A program made the position numbers and the translations under genes. A model generated the notes under the pieces. It was given only the letters and a program-made list of their open reading frames with translations. It made no database searches and was not told the origin of the DNA. Of a DNA stretch of 64,000 bases, positions 1-7,657 are shown one piece after another (positions within the stretch are counted from its first letter, which is position 1; each line of letters opens with the position of its first letter). This DNA is from Arthrobacter bambusae (GTDB taxonomy: Bacteria > Actinomycetota > Actinomycetes > Actinomycetales > Micrococcaceae), in the NCBI RefSeq assembly GCF_030812595.1, contig NZ_JAUSSZ010000008.1, positions 62,001 through 126,000 on the forward strand, read 5' to 3'.

Positions 1-243
1 GGCACAGTTCACCAGGACGTCCACCTTGAGGTCGCGGACGACGGCGGCCAGGGCGGTGGTGTCAGTCAGGTCCACCACGTGCGGGACTGCTCCCGTACGG
101 TCCGCCAGTTCAGCGAGACGTTCCTCGTTGCGGGCCACCGCGTGGACGATCAGGCCGCGCTTGGCCAGCCGTTCGGCGATGGCGGCGCCCATGCCGGTGG
201 ATGCGCCGGTGACGAGGGCGGTGGTGTAGTCGGAAAAAGGCAT
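1..243 (-). CDS. SDR family oxidoreductase, 3'-truncated by the window edge
   Basis: The ATG at 243 opens a reading frame that runs off the left edge. The 80 visible residues begin MPFSDYTTALVTGASTGMG, giving the Rossmann glycine-rich motif TGxxxGxG of classical short-chain dehydrogenases, followed by a run such as ERLAKRGLIVHAVARN and later VDVLVN, which matches the NNAG-region strand. The substrate cannot be told. It lies 46 bp downstream of pxpC on the same strand and may be the last gene of that operon. The catalytic YxxxK would lie outside the window. Confidence 0.8.
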   Translation of the reverse strand, partial: MPFSDYTTALVTGASTGMGAAIAERLAKRGLIVHAVARNEERLAELADRTGAVPHVVDLTDTTALAAVVRDLKVDVLVNCA

Positions 244-289
244 TGGTACTCCAAAAAGTGGGAATGGTGGGCTAAAACATTCATGGTGT

Positions 290-1303
290 TCAGGCTCCGG
301 ACGCTGGGCTGAGTTCGTACCAGCGCTGGCCGGCACCGATCCCGAGGAGACCGAAGACTGTGTTGATGGTGTTCCGTAATCTGTCGAGTTCCAGGCAGGC
401 TGTGCGGTGCATGGCTGTTGCTTCAGCCACCGTTGTTTTTCTAAAGGTGACGGTGTGTCCGGGCCTGGCTTGTGCCAAGAGGTCAAGGGAACGGCTGGTG
501 ACCACTGCCAGGACCGGATAGCCCGCCGTAACGCCGCGTCCCCGGTGCAGTACCAGCAGCTCATCCCGGGACGGGACCTCGATGGCCCCGACCGGAACGC
601 CGCGGGAGAGCACTTCTGACGTGAGCTGACGCTCGGGAAGGGCACCACCGAGGCGCAGTCCGATGTGGTTGCTGCGCGGGCTCACGGTGTACTGCGTGGT
701 GAACAGCAGCTCGGCCGTGTCCCCGAATTCCGTTACGTCCGGCCCGTCGGTGACATCGATGACCGGGTTAGTGGTGAAGACAGGTTTGGTGATGCCCAGC
801 CGGAACAGCGGCAAGCCAAAGTGTGGCTGGGTGATGGGCGCGGTGGTCTTCCGTGTTTCCAGGCGGAAGCCCTCCACGAGCTTCAACCCGAAGCCCACAA
901 CCGTGTCCGGGGCGCAGCTGCCCAGCAGGCTGGGGACCGTGAAGGATCCGTGGACGGCGATGTAGGCCCGCAGTCCGGTCCGGATGCCGCGGACGGCCAC
1001 GACTTCGCCGGCCCGTACGGACACCGGTTCCCATTGCGGGCATTCGCGGCCGCCCACCATGAGGTCCAGGGGTGCACCGGTGACGGCGATCAGCAGGTCG
1101 GTGGTGGCCCGCATCCGGAAGTCCAGCGCAGTGAGTTCGAACAGGGGATCGTTGTCTTCGTTGCCGGCAAGGATGTTGGCCGCCCTGGCTGAATACTGGT
1201 CCAGGGCGCCGTTGACGGGAAGTCCGAATGCAGGGCCCTTCGTCCGGCCGAGGTCGGTGACCACGGAATGGCCCGGCTGCAGGATGACCAAAGAACCGGT
1301 CAT
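290..1303 (-). CDS. pxpC: 5-oxoprolinase subunit PxpC (KipA/biotin-dependent carboxyltransferase-like)
   Basis: A 337-aa protein of the AHS2/KipA family. Early features are VVTDLGRTKGPAFGLPVNGALD and ANILAGNEDNDPLFELT, the usual N-terminal signature of PxpC. With PxpA and PxpB it forms the ATP-dependent prokaryotic 5-oxoprolinase that opens 5-oxo-L-proline (pyroglutamate) to L-glutamate in the cytoplasm. The start ATG overlaps the end of pxpB by four bases (1300-1303), indicating translational coupling. Length is normal for the family. The order pxpA-pxpB-pxpC on one strand supports the call. Confidence 0.9.
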   Translation of the reverse strand: MTGSLVILQPGHSVVTDLGRTKGPAFGLPVNGALDQYSARAANILAGNEDNDPLFELTALDFRMRATTDLLIAVTGAPLDLMVGGRECPQWEPVSVRAGEVVAVRGIRTGLRAYIAVHGSFTVPSLLGSCAPDTVVGFGLKLVEGFRLETRKTTAPITQPHFGLPLFRLGITKPVFTTNPVIDVTDGPDVTEFGDTAELLFTTQYTVSPRSNHIGLRLGGALPERQLTSEVLSRGVPVGAIEVPSRDELLVLHRGRGVTAGYPVLAVVTSRSLDLLAQARPGHTVTFRKTTVAEATAMHRTACLELDRLRNTINTVFGLLGIGAGQRWYELSPASGA

Positions 1304-2031
1304 GGCCGTGCCTCCAGGAACTGTCCTGCGAAGTTTCCGAAGTCATCGGCCGGAATCCGGTAGAAGCGCAGTTCATCGCCGGGGACGTAGGGCACCAGGG
1401 GTTCGCGGGTGGCGTCAAGGACCGTCAGCGGCGTCTGGCCGATGACGCACCAGCCACCTGGTGCCACTGCGGGCGCGATCACGGCCTGGCGTCCGGCCAC
1501 GGATACGGCACCGGCGGGAACTGACAGCCGCGGGTCCTTGAGCCTGGGGACAGGGACGGGGAAGTCCGGTCCGTCCATCATCGGAGAACCTGCCGGCGCA
1601 CCCAGGCAACGGATGACGTAAGTCTTTGCCGTGTGCCGGGCGATGACGTCCTCAACGTCCAGGCCCTGGTGTTCCGCCACGCGGCCGAGGTCTGGCCCGT
1701 AGTCGCCGCCGTACACCACGGGGACTTCGAAGCGGCGCGGCTCCCGCGGGGCCGTGCCAACGTAGTCCAGTTGGCGCATTCCGAGGAGGACGAACGCCCT
1801 GACCTGGCGCGCGGAGGTGAGGTAGGGGTCGAATTCGACCAGGACGGAGTCGTAGGTGGGAACGGCGCCATGGATGCCTTCGACGCCGGCGGCCGCCAGC
1901 CAGCCAGCGAGGGAGTGGACCGTGGCCCAGTTGGTTTCTGCGTCACCGGACCGTGCCACCACGCGCAGGGCAGCGTCGCCCGACTCGTAGATGTCCAGCG
2001 TTGTCTGGCTGGTCGTCGTTGTGGTTGCCAT
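1300..2031 (-). CDS. pxpB: 5-oxoprolinase subunit PxpB (KipI/AHS1 family)
   Basis: A 243-aa allophanate hydrolase subunit 1-type protein. The core has DSVLVEFDP, then VYGGDYGPDLGRVAEH, then a cyclophilin-like domain segment near PVPRLKDPRLSVPAGAVSVAG and GGWCVIGQTP, all typical of KipI/PxpB. It is the partner of PxpC in 5-oxoprolinase. It begins two bases after the pxpA stop codon and overlaps pxpC by four bases, so the three genes form one tight operon. KipI homologues in Bacillus inhibit a sporulation kinase, but the trio arrangement here argues for pyroglutamate use. Confidence 0.9.
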   Translation of the reverse strand: MATTTTTSQTTLDIYESGDAALRVVARSGDAETNWATVHSLAGWLAAAGVEGIHGAVPTYDSVLVEFDPYLTSARQVRAFVLLGMRQLDYVGTAPREPRRFEVPVVYGGDYGPDLGRVAEHQGLDVEDVIARHTAKTYVIRCLGAPAGSPMMDGPDFPVPVPRLKDPRLSVPAGAVSVAGRQAVIAPAVAPGGWCVIGQTPLTVLDATREPLVPYVPGDELRFYRIPADDFGNFAGQFLEARP

Positions 2032-2033
2032 GG

Positions 2034-2819
2034 TCAGGAAACCTTTTGCTTTGCCGCGAGGACCTGTGCCAGCGGGGCGATGGTGACACCGGCGGCGATC
2101 AGTTCACGGCGGATCAGGCGGGCAAGTTCGACGGCGCCCGGGTTGTCGCCGTGGAGCAGTACCGTGTCTGCCTGGATAGCGATGTCCCTGCCGGAGGCAG
2201 TGTCTATGAGTCCTTCGCAGACCATCCGTACCGTGCGCTGGACGATGACGGAGGGGTCGTGGATCACGGCACCGGGCTGGCTGCGCGGCACCAGTGTGCC
2301 GTCATCCTGGTAGGCGCGGTCCGCGATGCCAACGATGGCCACCCGCAGGCCGCGCTCCGCCGCCGCGGTGGCGAGTTCACCGTCCTGGGCCAAGATGATC
2401 AGCTTCGGGTCCACCCTGGCCGCGGCATCCGCCACAGCTCCGGCATAGTCCGCCCGGGTGGCCACCAGGTTGCCCAGGCGGCCGTGCGGTGCCAGGTGGG
2501 AGACGGAACCGCCATGGTAGGCGGCAAACGCTGACAGGGCTCCCAGCTGGTAGATGACGTCGGTGCGGACTTCGTCAGCTGTGAGGTCCATGGCCCGGCG
2601 GCCGAAGCCTCGGAGATCCGGGAAGCTCGGATGGGCGCCGATGCCGACTCCCGTCCTGACACATTCAGCCACGGTGGCGTCCATGATGTCAGGGTCCCCT
2701 GCGTGGAAGCCGCAGGCGATATTGGCGCTGGACACGATTTCCAGCAGGGCATTGTCGTCACCAATCGAGTAGGCGCCAAAACCTTCACCAAGATCCGCTA
2801 CGAGATCGACTGTGGGCAT
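2034..2819 (-). CDS. pxpA: 5-oxoprolinase subunit PxpA (LamB/YcsF family)
   Basis: A 261-aa protein when started at the ATG at 2819. This start has a GGAAGG ribosome site just upstream and puts the family signature DLVADLGEGFGAY at residues 4-16. The open frame continues 52 codons upstream, but that extension has no family similarity. Other family stretches are ANIACGFHAGDP and HGDNPGAVELA. PxpA is the TIM-barrel-like subunit that works with PxpBC to hydrolyse 5-oxoproline at the cost of ATP. It is the first gene of the operon and is divergent from the LysR gene. Confidence 0.9.
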   Translation of the reverse strand: MPTVDLVADLGEGFGAYSIGDDNALLEIVSSANIACGFHAGDPDIMDATVAECVRTGVGIGAHPSFPDLRGFGRRAMDLTADEVRTDVIYQLGALSAFAAYHGGSVSHLAPHGRLGNLVATRADYAGAVADAAARVDPKLIILAQDGELATAAAERGLRVAIVGIADRAYQDDGTLVPRSQPGAVIHDPSVIVQRTVRMVCEGLIDTASGRDIAIQADTVLLHGDNPGAVELARLIRRELIAAGVTIAPLAQVLAAKQKVS

Positions 2820-3207
2820 TACGGGCCTTCCTCTGCTGGTACTGCCGGTATAAATCAGTGTGGCACCGGGATGTTGGCCACACAAAGACGAATGCGGTAT
2901 CACGCTATAGGGAACAGTTATGACCTTCGCCAGCGCTATTCGCGGTCCAAAGAATGTATGCGGCCCTTGTTTCAAGACTATAAAAATGATGCTTCCAATA
3001 AACTGTTGCCCTGCTTATGCATAAAAGATATGCCGCCATCAAAATCGGCGATGGCTCGACGGGGATAGAATGTTCTGGTCATTGGAAAGTCATCTGCAAT
3101 TAACCTATGCCCGAGACTCGGATCACACAAAGACGTAATGCCTGTCCCGCCATAGCGCCAACGTATGACCCCGCATGCTTTGCCGTCCCCGCTGAAAGAG
3201 GAGCGCT
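2820..3207. promoter_or_regulatory. Divergent pxpA / lysR regulatory region
   Basis: This is 388 bp of visibly AT-richer DNA between divergent pxpA and the LysR gene, with no convincing gene. Two palindromes stand out: TTATGCATAA at 3015-3024 and CTTG-TTT-CAAG at 2966-2976. LysR-type regulators usually bind in such divergent spacers, so these are candidate recognition or activation sites. The link to this LysR protein is inference. Confidence 0.5.
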
Positions 3208-4158
3208 ATGGACACCCGGAAGCTGGCGTACTTCGTCAAGATCGTCGACTCAGGAAGCATCACCAAGGCCGCCGCCGCCCTCCACGTGGCCCAGCCGGCG
3301 CTGAGCCAGCAGGTGTCCGCGCTCGAAACCGAGTTGAAGCAACGACTCCTGATCCGGAGCAAGCAGGGCGTGGAGCCCACGGCGGCCGGCCATACCCTGT
3401 ACCGGCATGCGCAGACCATCCTGCGGCTCGTGGAGCAGGCCAGGATCGACGTGGCAGCTTCAGGAGCGGCGCCTTCCGGCCGCGTCTCCATAGCAATCGC
3501 CCCCTACAGCATGGCATCAAGCCTCACACCGCGGATCATCAGCGAGGTAGGCCAGCGTTACCCCGATATCGTGCTGCACCTGACCGAGATCTACGGCGGC
3601 GTCCTCAGCGAGGCCATCAAAAACGGGCGGCTCGACATGGCACTCATCTATGAACCGGGGCCCATCCGTGGGGTGCAGTTCACCACCCTCATCCTCGAGG
3701 ACCTGTACCTGATCGTGAACTCCCGGCGGGAACTTCCGGTAGCGGCGGAGGCCGGCATCATCACCCTGGACGAAGTGGCTAACATCGGACTCTTCCTGCC
3801 GGAACAGATCCACACCCTTCGGCAAGTGGTTCAGGCGGGCATCGAAAACAAGGGCCTGAAGCTGAAGCTGGTAGGCGAAGTGGAATCGGTCCCCTCCCTC
3901 ACCAGGCTGCTGCGTACGGACCTCGGGGCGACCATCCTCCCAAAGTCGGCCGCGGACGCCCTGTTCCACGAGGAGGACTTCCGGGTCCTGCGGATCGTCG
4001 AGCCGGCACTGCAGTGCAAAATCGCGCTGTGCACCCCCGACCACGAGCCCCTATCCGAAGCCGCGTCCGCCGTCCTGCTGGTGCTCAAGGAAATGTTGCA
4101 GGAAATACTTCGGACTAAATATTCCCCGCTCCCCGCCACACCGCCCGCGGAATCATAA
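3208..4158 (+). CDS. LysR-family transcriptional regulator
   Basis: A 316-aa LysR-type regulator. The N-terminal winged helix-turn-helix (residues 1-60) is clear: MDTRKLAYFVKIVDSGSITK, then AAAALHVAQPALSQQVSALE. An effector-binding domain follows, with PYSMASSLTPRIISEV and later LGATILPKSAADAL. A ribosome site (AAAGAGGAG) precedes the ATG. It is divergent from pxpA and is probably its regulator. Two ATAAG-N5-CTTAT boxes, one over its own stop codon (4155-4169) and one upstream of the aminotransferase gene (6709-6723), fit the T-N11-A rule for this family and may also be its targets. The co-inducer is unknown; the neighbourhood suggests an amino acid or oxo-acid. Confidence 0.92.
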   Translation: MDTRKLAYFVKIVDSGSITKAAAALHVAQPALSQQVSALETELKQRLLIRSKQGVEPTAAGHTLYRHAQTILRLVEQARIDVAASGAAPSGRVSIAIAPYSMASSLTPRIISEVGQRYPDIVLHLTEIYGGVLSEAIKNGRLDMALIYEPGPIRGVQFTTLILEDLYLIVNSRRELPVAAEAGIITLDEVANIGLFLPEQIHTLRQVVQAGIENKGLKLKLVGEVESVPSLTRLLRTDLGATILPKSAADALFHEEDFRVLRIVEPALQCKIALCTPDHEPLSEAASAVLLVLKEMLQEILRTKYSPLPATPPAES

Positions 4159-4169
4159 GCAGGCCTTAT
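4155..4169. promoter_or_regulatory. Candidate LysR box ATAAG-CAGGC-CTTAT
   Basis: A perfect 5+5 inverted repeat with a 5-bp spacer that satisfies T-N11-A. It lies over the lysR stop codon and 112 bp before the small gene at 4281. An almost identical box occurs at 6709-6723. Confidence 0.5.
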
Positions 4170-4280
4170 CAGGTCACGCCGCTTTAGTCTTATTCAGGGA
4201 ATCGCGTAAGTTCTAGGATAAAAACCATAAAGATTTCGCCAAACGCGATAGCACGGCAACAAATCCCCTGGAGCCCAGCC

Positions 4281-4523
4281 ATGAAGAAAATCACCAGCCC
4301 GCGGTACCGGAATGCAGCCGAAAGAAGAATCCCGCTGAAAGCCAGCACCGGCTCGCACTGCCCCGCCAACGGTTTTTGGCGTCCCGAGGACGGGCCCGCC
4401 ACCGAGCCCGTCTTCGTGTTCGAGGGAAGCATAATGCCCTCGGGCAAGCGCGGCTCCACCATGTGGTACCTGGACGACACCCAGGTGGGACCGCCCGTCC
4501 ACGTGCTGCCCGGCATGAACTGA
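4281..4523 (+). CDS. Small conserved-looking protein of unknown function (80 aa)
   Basis: Function not recognised. The ORF has a GGAG-type ribosome site and ATG at 4281, and ends just before a strong terminator, so it looks like a real monocistronic gene. The sequence has a patterned core: C-P-x2-G-x-W (CPANGFWRPEDG), a FVFEGSIMPSGKRG turn, then W-x-LD. This kind of short CPxxGxW...GxxMP protein occurs scattered in bacteria without known role, as far as I recall. It lies downstream of lysR and a LysR-type box, so it may be co-regulated with the pyroglutamate genes. Confidence 0.55.
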   Translation: MKKITSPRYRNAAERRIPLKASTGSHCPANGFWRPEDGPATEPVFVFEGSIMPSGKRGSTMWYLDDTQVGPPVHVLPGMN

Positions 4524-4549
4524 TCGGCTCATCGACTTAAGACCGGCAA

Positions 4550-4590
4550 GAGGCAAGGCCCGGAGTTCCGCAAGGAACCCCGGGCCTCTT
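4550..4590 (+). terminator. Rho-independent terminator-like hairpin
   Basis: A GC-rich stem pairs GAGGC..GGCCCGG..GTTCC with GGAAC..CCGGGCCTC and is followed by TT. It sits between the small gene (plus) and the aldolase gene (minus) and may serve both. Confidence 0.7.
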
Positions 4591-4664
4591 CGCTTAAGCG
4601 TCGAATGGCTTGAGCCTGGAATGCTGGGCACTTGTCGGTGCCGGCAATCGTTGGGAATGGGTGG

Positions 4665-5360
4665 CTACAGGGCTGGCTCCAGTTCGGCATCCTCCACCAG
4701 CAGGCCTTTGGCCTTCAAGACGTCGGTCAGCTTGCACAATTCGATGGTGGTGCCGCCTTCCTTGTAGCGGCGGATGAGGTCGTCCTCAGCGTCGACGCGT
4801 GCCTGCGACAGCTTAATGACTTCCTCGATCTCATCCTTGCGGACCACCACCACACCGTCGGCATCACCCAGCAGGACATCGCCCGGGTAGACAATCTCGT
4901 CGCCGAACACCAGGGGATGGTTGATGGGACCAATGGTTTCTTTGACCGTCCCCTTGATGCAGACGCTGCCGGAGAACACCGGCAACCCGAGTTCAATCAG
5001 GTCCTTGGTGTCGCGGACGCCGGAGTCGGTGACCATACCGGCCAGGCCTTTCGCCTTCATGGCGTTGCCCAGGACGTCGCCGAACGTCCCGGCTTCCTCG
5101 TACTCACCGGCCGCCACCAGGACAACGTCGCCCTTCTGGGCGTAATGGATGGCCACCTGAAGCATCAGATTGTCCCGGGGCGCACAGACCACGGTGACGG
5201 CGGGGCCGCAGAAGGACATGCTGCGGTCGATCGGCTTGATCTTCGAACTCAGTGCACCTTTGCGGCCCTGTGCTTCATGCACCGTGGCCGAGGAGAACTT
5301 GGAAAGCCGCTGAACGGCATCTTCGGAGGGCCGGTCGAATTTCGTTTTGACGTGGATCAT
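4665..5360 (-). CDS. RraA-family aldolase (HMG/CHA aldolase-like)
   Basis: A 231-aa protein of the RraA/class II pyruvate-aldolase family. Visible hallmarks are the MVTDSGVRD stretch, whose Arg116-Asp117 pair supplies the substrate-binding Arg and metal-binding Asp in this family, and the closing motif GDVLLGDADGVVVV. Members cleave 4-hydroxy-4-methyl-2-oxoglutarate to pyruvate, or 4-carboxy-4-hydroxy-2-oxoadipate to pyruvate and oxaloacetate. GGAGC precedes the ATG. It follows an aminotransferase gene by 45 bp, so a pathway of transamination followed by aldol cleavage of a hydroxylated glutamate-type amino acid is likely. True RraA (RNase E inhibitor) function is less likely in this setting. 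Confidence 0.8.
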   Translation of the reverse strand: MIHVKTKFDRPSEDAVQRLSKFSSATVHEAQGRKGALSSKIKPIDRSMSFCGPAVTVVCAPRDNLMLQVAIHYAQKGDVVLVAAGEYEEAGTFGDVLGNAMKAKGLAGMVTDSGVRDTKDLIELGLPVFSGSVCIKGTVKETIGPINHPLVFGDEIVYPGDVLLGDADGVVVVRKDEIEEVIKLSQARVDAEDDLIRRYKEGGTTIELCKLTDVLKAKGLLVEDAELEPAL

Positions 5361-5405
5361 GGGGTGCTCCTGTTATTGGAAAGCGTGGGCAAAGTAGTGG
5401 TTGGG

Positions 5406-6614
5406 TCAGGCCAGCGCCGTGACGGCCTTTTCGATGGCGGCGATGGATTCCTCGATCACCGGGAGCCCGGTGGCATAGGAAATCCGGAAGTAGGGGCTCA
5501 TCCCGTACGCCGAACCCTGGATGACGGCAACAGACGCCGCTTCCAGCAGGTACAGCGTGAAGTCCTCGTCGTTGGTGATCTCCCTGCCATCGGGCGTCGT
5601 CTTGCCGATGACCCCGGCGCAGTTGACGTACGCGTAGAAGGCGCCTTCCGGCGTCGCGCACTGCAGGCCCTCGACCGCGTTCAGCCCGGAGACTGCCGCA
5701 TCACGCCGTTCGCGGTACACCTCCACGCTTTCGCGCACGAAGTCCTGGTCTCCCGTGAGTGCCGCGGCGGCAGCTGCCTGGCTGACCGACGACGGACAGG
5801 AGGACATTTGGGATTGCAGCTTGTTGATGGCAGCCACCAGGGGCGCCGGTCCGCCGGCGTAACCCAGCCGCCATCCAGTCATCGCGTAGGCCTTGGAGAC
5901 CCCGTTGGTGACCAGCACCCGGTTCTTAAGCTCAGGGGCAACGGCCACGAGACTGGTGATGGGCCCGTCGCCGAAGTGGATCTCGTCGTAGATCTCATCT
6001 GTGAGGACGTAGACGGCAGGGTGGTCCTTGAGGACGGCAGCCAGGTCTGCCAGTTCTTCGCGGGAGTACACCGCTCCTGTGGGGTTGGAGGGCGTGTTGA
6101 GGATGACCCACTTGGTGCGCTCCGTCAGTGCCCCGGCCAAGACCTCAGGGGTGAGTTTGAAACCGGTGTCCCCACCACAGGAAACGATGACGGGGGTGCC
6201 TTCGTTGGCGAGCACCATGTCCGGGTAGGAGACCCAGTACGGTGCGGGGATGACCACCTCGTCGCCTGCATCGAGGGTGGCCATGAATGCGGTGAAGATG
6301 ACCTGCTTCCCACCCCCTCCGATGGTGATCTCGCCGGGCGCGTACTGCTGGCCGGTTTTGCGCTGCAGCGTCTCCAGGATGGCCTTTTGCAGTTCAGGCG
6401 TCCCGGTGACTGACGTGTACTTGGTTTCACCGCGGCCGATGGCTGCGATGGCAGCGTCCTTGATGTGCTGAGGCGTGTCGAAATCCGGCTCGCCGACCGT
6501 CAGGTCCAGGATCCGGCGGCCCTCGGCTTTGAGCTCCCGGACACGGGCCGCCGCGGCAACGCTGGGTGAGGATTTGATACGGGTTACGCGCGAAGCGGGC
6601 ACGAATTCAGGCAT
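5406..6614 (-). CDS. Pyridoxal-phosphate-dependent class I aminotransferase (aspartate-type)
   Basis: A 402-aa fold-type I aminotransferase. The PLP lysine is K241 in SKAYAMTGWRLGYAGG, and the cofactor-site sequences NTPSNPTG (173-180) and TDEIYDEIHFG (205-215) are intact. The pattern is that of subgroup I-gamma aspartate/aromatic aminotransferases. The start ATG at 6614 follows a GAAGAGACC purine run. It sits upstream of the RraA-type aldolase on the same strand and probably feeds it a 2-oxo acid. A LysR-type box lies 95 bp upstream. The exact amino donor cannot be read. Confidence 0.88.
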   Translation of the reverse strand: MPEFVPASRVTRIKSSPSVAAAARVRELKAEGRRILDLTVGEPDFDTPQHIKDAAIAAIGRGETKYTSVTGTPELQKAILETLQRKTGQQYAPGEITIGGGGKQVIFTAFMATLDAGDEVVIPAPYWVSYPDMVLANEGTPVIVSCGGDTGFKLTPEVLAGALTERTKWVILNTPSNPTGAVYSREELADLAAVLKDHPAVYVLTDEIYDEIHFGDGPITSLVAVAPELKNRVLVTNGVSKAYAMTGWRLGYAGGPAPLVAAINKLQSQMSSCPSSVSQAAAAAALTGDQDFVRESVEVYRERRDAAVSGLNAVEGLQCATPEGAFYAYVNCAGVIGKTTPDGREITNDEDFTLYLLEAASVAVIQGSAYGMSPYFRISYATGLPVIEESIAAIEKAVTALA

Positions 6615-6956
6615 GGTCTCTTCCAGGCTTCCGGTACGGGTGAGGTTGGTTCATTCGAGCCTAGGGAAGGAGCCACCCTCTTGGATAAGACCTAAAGTGC
6701 GTGGGCAGATAAGCAGCCCTTATGACGGAGCATCCAGAACTTTCACCTATTGCTCCACGCACTTTCGGTATTGCCTTCCGGGCGTACCGGCGGCGTAACC
6801 TGCAAGGTGGATAACGGGCCCAATGAAGGCACCCCGCTGCGCGACGTCTTCCAGGCCGGCGGGGCAGACCGTGGGAGAGGTACCCCTGCCGCCCGGAAGC
6901 GCTGGCACGGAAACATCAACGGAGACGGAAACACCAACGAAAGACAAGGAGCAGTG
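6615..6956. promoter_or_regulatory. Divergent control region, with candidate LysR box at 6709-6723
   Basis: The spacer is 342 bp between divergent genes. ATAAG-CAGCC-CTTAT (6709-6723) is a perfect inverted repeat with T-N11-A spacing and differs from the box at 4155-4169 by one spacer base. The rightward frame is open through part of this spacer, but its sequence there is low-complexity and looks non-coding. Confidence 0.5.
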
Positions 6957-7511
6957 GTGCGCGGTAGAGAGATTCGCGAACGGATACCTCCGCGTACGGC
7001 CGGCACCCGGACGGGCGGGCACGGCGCGGCGGCGTCCCGGTACCGGGGCGTCCCGACGCCGGACACCGCAACAGCCCGCGCCCAACAAGCCCTGGCCACG
7101 CTGGCCCAGCTGCGGACGACCATCGCACTTCGGTCCAGCAGGGTGCGTGCCCTCACCACCGAGCTGGGTGACTGCATAGCCCAGGCACTGCGCGACGGCG
7201 TGAACGTTGCCGCCCTCGCAGAGGCCGCCGGCCAGCCTGCCGGCAGTATCCGGTCTGCCGCCGTGGCACGCGGTGAGCTGTATCCGTCGGGCCAAACCCG
7301 CAACGGGCATGTTCACATCATCAAAGAGTTGGCCACGGAGCTGGCGGCAGCCGAAGGCGCCCGGAGCGCCGCAAAAGAAGAACGCACGCAGGTACTGGCC
7401 CTGGCCAGGAAATCCCGACTCCTTGATGACTACCAACTTGCCGGGGCAAGCGGCCTGAAGTCCGACGAGATCCGCAAGATGACCAGAGGCGTCGGATTGC
7501 GTGTGGCCTAG
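6957..7511 (+). CDS. Hypothetical protein with a helix-turn-helix-like segment
   Basis: Function not recognised. I chose GTG at 6957 because AAGGAG lies 5 bp upstream. The frame is open from 6750, but the extra part is Gly/Arg-rich and unpatterned. The 184-aa product starts basic, has an alpha-helical Ala/Arg/Leu region, and contains DGVNVAALAEAAGQPAGSIRSAAVA, which reads like a helix-turn-helix (longer than it is written here). Near the C terminus are ALARKSRLLDDYQLAGASG and LKSDEIRKMTR, another HTH-like pair. It may be a small DNA-binding protein. It is followed closely by the glycosidase gene. Confidence 0.6.
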   Translation: MRGREIRERIPPRTAGTRTGGHGAAASRYRGVPTPDTATARAQQALATLAQLRTTIALRSSRVRALTTELGDCIAQALRDGVNVAALAEAAGQPAGSIRSAAVARGELYPSGQTRNGHVHIIKELATELAAAEGARSAAKEERTQVLALARKSRLLDDYQLAGASGLKSDEIRKMTRGVGLRVA

Positions 7512-7657
7512 CTAGGACTAGTGGGCTGTGTGTCTTTAGCTTCGTGTCTGCGCTCTGGCGGCGGCCGGCAAGCAAGCGTAGCGTCTTTTTCGAAGAGGCC
7601 GCTGCAAGCACGGTGTCTGCTTTTCGGCGCTTCGGTAAGTCGCGGAGGAGGCCAGAA

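Noticed and set aside
4632..6413. 593-aa plus-strand open frame opposite aldolase and aminotransferase
   Set aside because: Composition is that of a complementary-strand shadow; both minus genes are clear family members.
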